From the NCBI GenBank assembly GCA_041625325.1, contig JBFJTN010000108.1:1-11407 (forward strand): a stretch of DNA of 11,407 nt. The letters run 5' to 3'. This document shows positions 7,223 through 11,407 of the stretch, one piece after another. Below the pieces are notes generated by a model. That model was not told the origin of the DNA and ran no database searches. It saw nothing but the letters and a program-made list of their open reading frames with translations. The position numbers and the translations under genes are program-made. Position 1 is the stretch's first letter, and each line of letters opens with the position of its first letter. The DNA comes from Oceanococcus sp041625325. Lineage in GTDB: Bacteria > Pseudomonadota > Gammaproteobacteria > Nevskiales > Oceanococcaceae.

Positions 7223-7228
7223 CCCACA

Positions 7229-9088
7229 TTGACCACGGACAATCTCACCTACAAGGACAGCTATTCGGTGTCCGGCGGCTCGCTGCAGGACATCGTGCCC
7301 GAGCAGCGCACAGGCGCGCGCAAGGGCGCCGAGCTGCTGGCGATGAGCCTGATGGAAGAAGGCGTGGACCTGATCTTCGGCTACCCGGGCGGCGCCAACC
7401 TCGAAATTTTCGATGTGCTGCAGGCCCACAACATCCGTTGCATACGGGTGGAACACGAACAGGGTGCGGTGCATGCGGCCCAGGGCTACGCCCGGGCATC
7501 CGGACGCGTGGGCGTGTGTCTGGCCACGTCCGGTCCGGGGGCCACCAATCTCGTCACCGGCATCGCGGATGCGAACAGCGACTCGACGCCTATCGTGGCG
7601 ATTACCGGGAACGTCCCGACGCGATTGCTGGGCAAGAACGCCTTCCAGGAGGTGGACATCGTGTCCATCGTCCGGCCGGTGACCAAAAAGGCCTACCTGG
7701 TCGACCGGGTGGCACGGATTCCCGAGATCGTCCGGGAGGCCTTCACGCTGGCCGCCGGGCCACGCCCGGGCCCGGTCCTGATCGACCTGCCCAAGGACAT
7801 CCAGCAACAGTATCCCCGGACTCCCGATGGCCATTACGCCGCGCCCCGCATTCCGGCATCCATCGACCTGCCGGAGCGGTCGATCGGCGGCATGTCGGAC
7901 AGCCAGCTCGAGGAATGCCGGCGCCTGATCAAGGAGGCGCGACGGCCGGTGCTGTACGTTGGCGGCGGCATCATCTCGGCCGGGGCCGAAGACCTGCTTC
8001 AACGCTTCGTGGATCACTGCCAGATCCCGGTGACCACAACGATCATGGGACTCGGCTGCTTTCCGCCTGGCCACCCCTGCTATCTGGACGTGCTGGGCAT
8101 GCACGGCGCCAAGTTCGCCAACATCGCCATCAACGAGGCGGATCTGGTGCTGGCCCTGGGCGTTCGCTTCGACGACCGGGTCACCGGCGACGTCGACAGC
8201 TTCATTGCCAATGGCAAGATCATCCATGTTGATATCGACCGCGGGGAACTCAACAAGAACAAGGGTGTGACCCTGCCCGTACATGCCGACCTGAAGATGG
8301 CCCTGCAACAGCTGCTCGATGCGGAACCGGGAGACACCGGCGCCTGGCGGGCCTATTGCGACACACTGAAGGCGCGCTACCCCTACCCCGTCTCGGACGG
8401 CGGCAGCGCCATCTCACCGCAACAGGCCATCCAGCTGCTCAGCCGCATGACCTCCGGGGACGCCATTGTCAGCCTGGGTGTCGGGCAGCATCAGATGTGG
8501 GCCATGCAGCACTACAAGCCACGCCGCACGCGGTCCTTTCTGTCCAGTTCCGGCTTTGGCACCATGGGATATGGTTTGCCCGCCGCGATCGGGGCCAAGC
8601 TCGCCCAGCCCCGGCGACAGGTGATCGATATTGATGGCGACGGCAGCCTCAACATGACGATCCATGAACTCAGCACCTGCCGCCGCTACGGCCTGGGCGT
8701 CAAGATCGTGGTCATCAACAATCAGTGGCTGGGCATGGTGAGGCAATGGCAGGACATGATCTATGCGGGTCATCATGCCGGCTCGGACCTGTCCGACCCC
8801 CTCACTGCGGTCAGCACGAAAGGCGATCCCGACATCTATCCGGATTTCGTGAGCATTGCGGCGGGCTACAGGATTGCCGCGATGCGCGTGCGCCGCGCTT
8901 CGGAGCTGGAATCCGCCTATGCACGCATGCTGCAGGACCCTGACGAGCCGTTTCTGCTCGACCTTGTCGTCGAACGCTCGGCGAATGTTTACCCGATGAT
9001 ACCGGCCGGCAGCAGCTACCGCGACATCATCATGAGTGATGCGGACATACAGGCCCAGTTACCGGACAGCCAGGGCGAAAATATCTGA
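7229..9088 (+). CDS. ilvB: Acetolactate/acetohydroxyacid synthase catalytic (large) subunit
   Basis: A 619-residue ThDP- and FAD-dependent enzyme from the TTG start (606 from GTG 7268). It condenses pyruvate with pyruvate or 2-oxobutyrate, the first shared step of Val/Leu/Ile synthesis. Domains in order are the PYR domain (about 29-195) with FGYPGGANLEIFDVL and catalytic Glu77 in VEHEQGA; the central FAD-binding domain (about 220-370) with GVRFDDRVTG (311-320); and the PP domain (about 395-600) with the ThDP/Mg motif GDGS (470-473)...NN (497-498), then GMVRQWQ (502-508) and the C-terminal PMIPAGSSYRDII. The conserved Pro of the NVPTRLLG loop and the Trp of RQWQ, both linked to herbicide sensitivity in other AHAS enzymes, are retained. 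The region after SDLSD (about 519-540) is longer than in E. coli isozymes and resembles the plant spacing. No small-subunit gene follows. Confidence 0.92.
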   Translation: MTTDNLTYKDSYSVSGGSLQDIVPEQRTGARKGAELLAMSLMEEGVDLIFGYPGGANLEIFDVLQAHNIRCIRVEHEQGAVHAAQGYARASGRVGVCLATSGPGATNLVTGIADANSDSTPIVAITGNVPTRLLGKNAFQEVDIVSIVRPVTKKAYLVDRVARIPEIVREAFTLAAGPRPGPVLIDLPKDIQQQYPRTPDGHYAAPRIPASIDLPERSIGGMSDSQLEECRRLIKEARRPVLYVGGGIISAGAEDLLQRFVDHCQIPVTTTIMGLGCFPPGHPCYLDVLGMHGAKFANIAINEADLVLALGVRFDDRVTGDVDSFIANGKIIHVDIDRGELNKNKGVTLPVHADLKMALQQLLDAEPGDTGAWRAYCDTLKARYPYPVSDGGSAISPQQAIQLLSRMTSGDAIVSLGVGQHQMWAMQHYKPRRTRSFLSSSGFGTMGYGLPAAIGAKLAQPRRQVIDIDGDGSLNMTIHELSTCRRYGLGVKIVVINNQWLGMVRQWQDMIYAGHHAGSDLSDPLTAVSTKGDPDIYPDFVSIAAGYRIAAMRVRRASELESAYARMLQDPDEPFLLDLVVERSANVYPMIPAGSSYRDIIMSDADIQAQLPDSQGENI

Positions 9089-9092
9089 CACC

Positions 9093-9118
9093 GGAGCCCC
9101 GCGGCGACACCAGGCTCC
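9093..9118. terminator. Weak candidate terminator stem after the AHAS gene
   Basis: GGAGCC (9093-9098) pairs with GGCTCC (9113-9118) over 14 nt. An overlapping alternative pairs CACCGG (9089-9094) with CCGGTG (9136-9141). No T-run follows. A terminator is expected here because the AHAS gene and the minus-strand gene converge, but the sequence evidence is thin. Confidence 0.2.
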
Positions 9119-9233
9119 ACACGGCCCGACAAGCGCCGGTGAGGCGGACGCCGTGGGGAAATCACAGCCGCCCACGCGCCTTCAGGCAGGCCGTTTCGAG
9201 ATCCTCTGAGAAGCTGGCGGCCGGGAAACCGTC

Positions 9234-9533
9234 CTAGCCCATCTTGTCGCAGACGCGCTGCGCCTTGCCACCGGCGATCCAGATCCGCACCGTCCGTGGG
9301 TTGTGACCATGCACATACCACACCCACTCCACGCCAACCGGATTGCCCCGGCCATCGTGCAGCTGGACGGTGCGATCCGGCTCGCCCATCCGGTTGAGCA
9401 CGCGGCGCTCCGTGTCGCCCTCGGCAACGATTCCGCGCTTGACGCCGCGGGTCTTGCCATTGCACTCGGAGCTGGCCCAGGTCGCGCCGGTCACGAACGA
9501 CAGCAGAAAGACCACCAACAATGTCTGTTTCAT
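9234..9533 (-). CDS. Small secreted DUF2845/BamE-like protein
   Basis: A 99-residue protein. A Sec signal peptide is clear: Lys2, the hydrophobic core TLLVVFLLSFVTG (4-16) and a probable cleavage after ATWA (residue 20). The mature part has GIVAEGDTERRVLNRMGEPDR (about 34-54), the G-D-T...V-L...G-E-P pattern of DUF2845 and SmpA/BamE-like periplasmic domains. An aromatic strand pair follows (GVEWVWYV, RTVRIWIAGG). Cys24 and Cys95 could form a disulfide. The start is fixed by GGGAGG (complement of 9541-9546), 7 bases before the ATG. The frame runs open further upstream, but that extension lacks homology and would bury the signal peptide. There is no lipobox, so it is probably a soluble periplasmic protein. 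Its molecular role is unknown. Confidence 0.8.
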   Translation of the reverse strand: MKQTLLVVFLLSFVTGATWASSECNGKTRGVKRGIVAEGDTERRVLNRMGEPDRTVQLHDGRGNPVGVEWVWYVHGHNPRTVRIWIAGGKAQRVCDKMG

Positions 9534-9540
9534 GCATTGG

Positions 9541-9546
9541 CCTCCC
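9541..9546 (-). promoter_or_regulatory. Shine-Dalgarno site of the DUF2845-like gene
   Basis: On the minus strand this reads GGGAGG, 7 bases before the ATG at 9533. It rules out the much longer upstream reading frame. Confidence 0.7.
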
Positions 9547-9911
9547 AGAGGTCCAGCCGTGATTCGGACCAGGGCACTTCGCTTGTACTTCCACTGACCC
9601 TGCAGCCGGAATCCGCGCTCACTTCGGCCCATCGGCGATGACACCCAGCAGGGACTCCGCCTCATCCCGACGTCCGCCCCATGGGCGACCCGCCAGAGCC
9701 TGCGCAGCCCCGCGATCCGCCTCATCGCAGCTTGCGGGTTCCCGTCCACCACGAACAGGATACCGCGGGACGGGACAGCTGCGCGCCGCGAGCGCCGGGG
9801 CGAGCGACAGTGGCGATACCGGACCATGCCGGGTCGGGGGATCTCCATCAGGACCGCCGTCCTCATGGTCGGCTGGCAGGACGCGGCTCCTGACGCCGTT
9901 GACCGTCCTGT
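9547..9911. other. Spacer between the two minus-strand genes, possibly holding remnants of a broken gene
   Basis: No intact gene is supported here. On the minus strand one frame ends with a protein-like tail, RRDEAESLLGVIADGPK (stop at 9619-9621), but it has no ATG, GTG or TTG start after the terminator at 9918. A second minus frame contains GILFVVDGNPQAAMRRIAGL. The 11-mer TCCGCCTCATC occurs at 9656-9666 and 9716-9726, exactly 60 bp apart and in frame (DEA on the minus strand). This could be a frameshifted, decayed coding region or chance. Confidence 0.35.
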
Positions 9912-9917
9912 CGGGCG

Positions 9918-9946
9918 AAAAAAGCCCGGCAGTGGCGCCGGGCTTT
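9918..9946 (-). terminator. Rho-independent terminator of the lipoprotein gene
   Basis: On the minus strand AAAGCCCGGC (complement of 9937-9946) is followed by a 6-nt loop and GCCGGGCTTT (complement of 9921-9930), then runs into six T (complement of A 9918-9923). The stem is 10 bp and begins 15 nt after the TGA of the gene at 9962-11068. The plus-strand reading has only TTT after the stem, so it works mainly for the minus strand. Confidence 0.9.
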
Positions 9947-9961
9947 CGCGGAATCGTCCTG

Positions 9962-11068
9962 TCAGGGACGCTGGGAAATGGCCGCCAGTTCCACAAAGTG
10001 TGCGGCGTAGCGCGTGGCAATATCGGTGTAGGCGTCCGGGTCGGCCTGAACCCCCCACTCGGTATGATCGTAGGACCCGCCGCTGCCCCCCAGAAGGGCG
10101 GTGGCCACCCCCAGCACGCTGGCAAAACCCTCGGCGACTTTGCTGCCGGTGGACTGGATATCCTGCAGGCCGGTGTAGAAGGGTTCTGATGACACCAGCG
10201 GTCGCCTGGACTTGTAGGTGGCCCAGCTGTTCATGATGGTGTCACAGCCCAGCTTGTGGCAGTTGATGCTCTCCGGAGTGACGAATTTCAGCATGCCGGT
10301 GGCGGCCAGCTTCACGGCCGTGGTGACCGAGGCCTCGTCACGCCCCACATTGCGCCCGATGAAGCCGGTGTAGTTCGCATCGCTGCTGGAAACGCTGGCA
10401 AAGTCGATCATGATGTCCAGGTGCACCCCCGATACGCCAAGTTCATTCACCATTTTCGCTTCGAGCGACTCAGGGCTTTTGCGGGTCGCCGCACCAAAGA
10501 TGTTCTTCAGGGTGCCCGCGGCGCCATCAAAGCGCTGGTCAAACAGCGTCCAGCCGGTGGGCGTGTACACGCTGTAATCCGATTTGCCCAGGGACCAGTT
10601 CACCGGAGTCGCCCGGCCTTTGGCGGCCAGATCCTGGTATTGCCTGGTCCGCGCCAGCTCGGCATGCGGCATCACCCTGAGGCCGGAAGCCGCCAGCTGC
10701 TGTTCGGCCTGGGCACAGACCCGATCGGTAATCTGCTGCAGGCGCCCGGGATCGATGCCCTGCAGCTGGTAGAGCGTGCTGACCTTGGCTTCCACCCGCA
10801 GCTTGTCGGGGTCCTGGTAGGCAAATGTGCCCTCCTTGGTCGACGCATAACCGCTGGTCCTGGTGCCAAAGGCGACCACACAGGATGTCAGCGCCACACG
10901 ATCACTCCGGCCACGTTTTTTCTCATTGGCGGCCTGCACGAATTCATCCACCTGGGCATTCGCACCCAGGCCGGGGTTGTACTCCGGCGGCGGCGCGGGC
11001 GGTGTGCTCGCGCAGGCGGCAAGCAGGCTCGCACCGGCCAAGGAGATGGCAGCAGCGGGGATACGCAT
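9962..11068 (-). CDS. Outer-membrane lipoprotein of unrecognised family
   Basis: A 368-residue protein with a lipoprotein signal peptide: MRIPAAAISLAGASLLAAC, with lipobox LAAC and lipidated Cys19. Ala at +2 predicts sorting to the outer membrane. A Pro-rich linker (STPPAPPPEYNPG) follows. The rest begins with VALTSCVVAFGTRTS (about 59-73) and a helix ending AQAEQQLAASGLRVMPHAEL (about 119-138). That strand-helix-strand order faintly recalls the CsgG/LpoB nucleotide-like fold, but I cannot confirm it. Later come GVSGVHLDIMIDFASVSSS, paired Cys in NCHKLGCD (possible disulfide) and a Gly-rich patch LLGGSGGS near the C-terminus. The ribosome site before ATG 11068 is weak. It ends at a strong terminator and is probably monocistronic. 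Function unknown. Confidence 0.82.
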   Translation of the reverse strand: MRIPAAAISLAGASLLAACASTPPAPPPEYNPGLGANAQVDEFVQAANEKKRGRSDRVALTSCVVAFGTRTSGYASTKEGTFAYQDPDKLRVEAKVSTLYQLQGIDPGRLQQITDRVCAQAEQQLAASGLRVMPHAELARTRQYQDLAAKGRATPVNWSLGKSDYSVYTPTGWTLFDQRFDGAAGTLKNIFGAATRKSPESLEAKMVNELGVSGVHLDIMIDFASVSSSDANYTGFIGRNVGRDEASVTTAVKLAATGMLKFVTPESINCHKLGCDTIMNSWATYKSRRPLVSSEPFYTGLQDIQSTGSKVAEGFASVLGVATALLGGSGGSYDHTEWGVQADPDAYTDIATRYAAHFVELAAISQRP

Positions 11069-11314
11069 GATGTGGACGCTCGTGGGTCAGGTGAACGGAA
11101 AAGTTAGCCTTGGCCCCCGCGGCCGGGTACCCCCTGCATGGGGGGTGTCCCTCCCCGCATCACCGCATCGTGGCATCCCGCCCGCTGGCGCACGCACGGC
11201 CGGGTCGCCGTGTGATGCGCACCAGGCCCATGCTTGCGGCGCCATGCCTGGCCCCGGTTCGACCGGAACGCTTGAGCCGGCAATGCACCGGCTTGCAGTC
11301 ACCCGGGCGGCATC
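11069..11314. other. Upstream region of the lipoprotein gene, no supported gene
   Basis: Frames on both strands are short and low in information. I see no good sigma-70 promoter for the minus-strand lipoprotein gene. The one clear structure is the inverted repeat at 11129-11146. Confidence 0.5.
11129..11146. repeat. C5/G5 hairpin upstream of the lipoprotein gene
   Basis: ACCCCC (11129-11134) and GGGGGT (11141-11146) are exact complements over the loop TGCATG. It lies about 60 bp before the lipoprotein start, where a regulatory site or the 5' leader could be. Confidence 0.45.
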
Positions 11315-11407
11315 TCACCGGCCACCCAGGTATTCTGCGACTTCCGGCAAGCTGAAACCTGTTGACGAAGGGCTGTCGCCCCGCGCATGAACTCCACCGG
11401 TCCGCCA
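11315..11407 (-). CDS. Possible C-terminal end of a minus-strand gene running off the window
   Basis: One minus frame is open from the window edge to a TGA at 11315-11317, giving 30 residues that end STGFSLPEVAEYLGGR. The tail has balanced, protein-like composition, unlike the Arg/Pro-rich shadows nearby. The evidence is short and compositional only, so it may be chance. If real, this gene lies upstream of the lipoprotein gene in the same direction. Confidence 0.25.
   Translation of the reverse strand, partial: WRTGGVHARGDSPSSTGFSLPEVAEYLGGR

Larger units (their letters stand above)
6569..7228. other. 660-bp spacer with dense inverted repeats and no convincing gene
   Basis: Reading frames exist on both strands (for example 6565-7023 plus, 6804-7229 minus). 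Their products are Arg/Gly/Ala/Pro-rich without recognisable domains, as expected of random GC-rich DNA. The stretch contains a 14-bp perfect palindrome (6598-6611), a bulged hairpin (6752-6771), a hairpin with a C8 tract (6786-6805), GCGGC repeats with a hairpin (6844-6869), CCCGC-CCT-GCGGG (6910-6922), a possible -10 box (6994-6999) and a 7-bp inverted repeat (7140-7175). It probably holds the end of the upstream operon and the promoter and leader of the AHAS gene. Confidence 0.6.

Noticed and set aside
6944..7228. N-terminal extension of the AHAS frame back to an ATG at 6944
   Set aside because: The extra 95 residues are Pro/Arg/Ala-rich and non-homologous. A ribosome site before TTG 7229 and the usual length of the family favour the shorter protein.
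5459..8308. An unbroken 949-codon minus-strand frame across the symporter, the spacer and the AHAS gene
   Set aside because: It is antisense to two clear enzymes and its product is rich in Gly, Arg, Gln and His without domains. Long antisense frames are normal in high-GC genes with strong third-position bias.
9534..10058. Upstream extension of the DUF2845-like frame to 274 residues
   Set aside because: It would place the signal peptide in the middle, cross the lipoprotein terminator, and overlap the lipoprotein gene. The GGGAGG site supports the start at 9533.
10256..11107. A 283-codon plus-strand frame opposite the lipoprotein gene
   Set aside because: Antisense shadow. The minus strand has a lipobox signal peptide and a matching terminator.
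11387..11407. ATG near the right edge as the start of a plus-strand gene
   Set aside because: Only seven codons are visible and the nearest purine-rich stretch (GAAGGG) is about 13 bases away.
1..11407. CRISPR arrays, tRNA or rRNA genes, insertion sequences, phage genes
   Set aside because: I saw no regularly spaced repeats, cloverleaf genes, transposase motifs or phage-like proteins anywhere in the window.

Overview
The window is high-GC bacterial DNA (by eye about two thirds G+C). Its contents suggest a Gram-negative proteobacterium: a TonB-dependent outer-membrane receptor, a lipobox lipoprotein whose +2 residue is Ala, and a small secreted BamE/DUF2845-like protein. I cannot name the genus. 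A gammaproteobacterium or a sphingomonad-like alphaproteobacterium with a TonB-rich catabolic lifestyle would both fit.

Positions 1-6568 hold five plus-strand genes that read as one uptake-and-breakdown cluster. In order they are the C-terminal two thirds or so of a TonB-dependent receptor (cut by the window edge), a serine esterase of the Fes/IroE/EstD-like alpha/beta-hydrolase family, a metal-dependent COG1228 amidohydrolase (prolidase-like), an FAD-linked D-2-hydroxyacid dehydrogenase (GlcD/D2HGDH family), and an inner-membrane GPH/MelB-type symporter. The amidohydrolase and the oxidase are 1 bp apart and probably translationally coupled. None of the three enzymes has a signal peptide. The simplest model is import across both membranes, followed by cytosolic hydrolysis of an ester and an amide and oxidation of a 2-hydroxyacid product. 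The substrate is unknown; a depsipeptide-like or siderophore-like compound is one guess.

Positions 6569-7228 are 660 bp without a convincing gene. They contain several inverted repeats, a C8 tract, a possible -10 box and a chain of very small overlapping reading frames. A full-length acetolactate synthase (AHAS) catalytic subunit follows at 7229-9088, starting at TTG. No regulatory-subunit gene (ilvN/ilvH) lies next to it in the window. AHAS condenses 2-oxoacids, so it could use products of the upstream pathway, but the long gap argues for a separate transcription unit.

From 9089 to the end, genes lie on the minus strand and converge on the AHAS gene. They are a 99-residue secreted DUF2845/BamE-like protein (9234-9533), a 428-bp spacer with possible traces of a broken gene, and a 368-residue lipoprotein of no family I recognise (9962-11068), which ends at a textbook intrinsic terminator. 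The last part (11069-11407) is mostly non-coding and may include the last 30 codons of another minus-strand gene. I see no rRNA, tRNA, CRISPR array, insertion sequence or phage gene.
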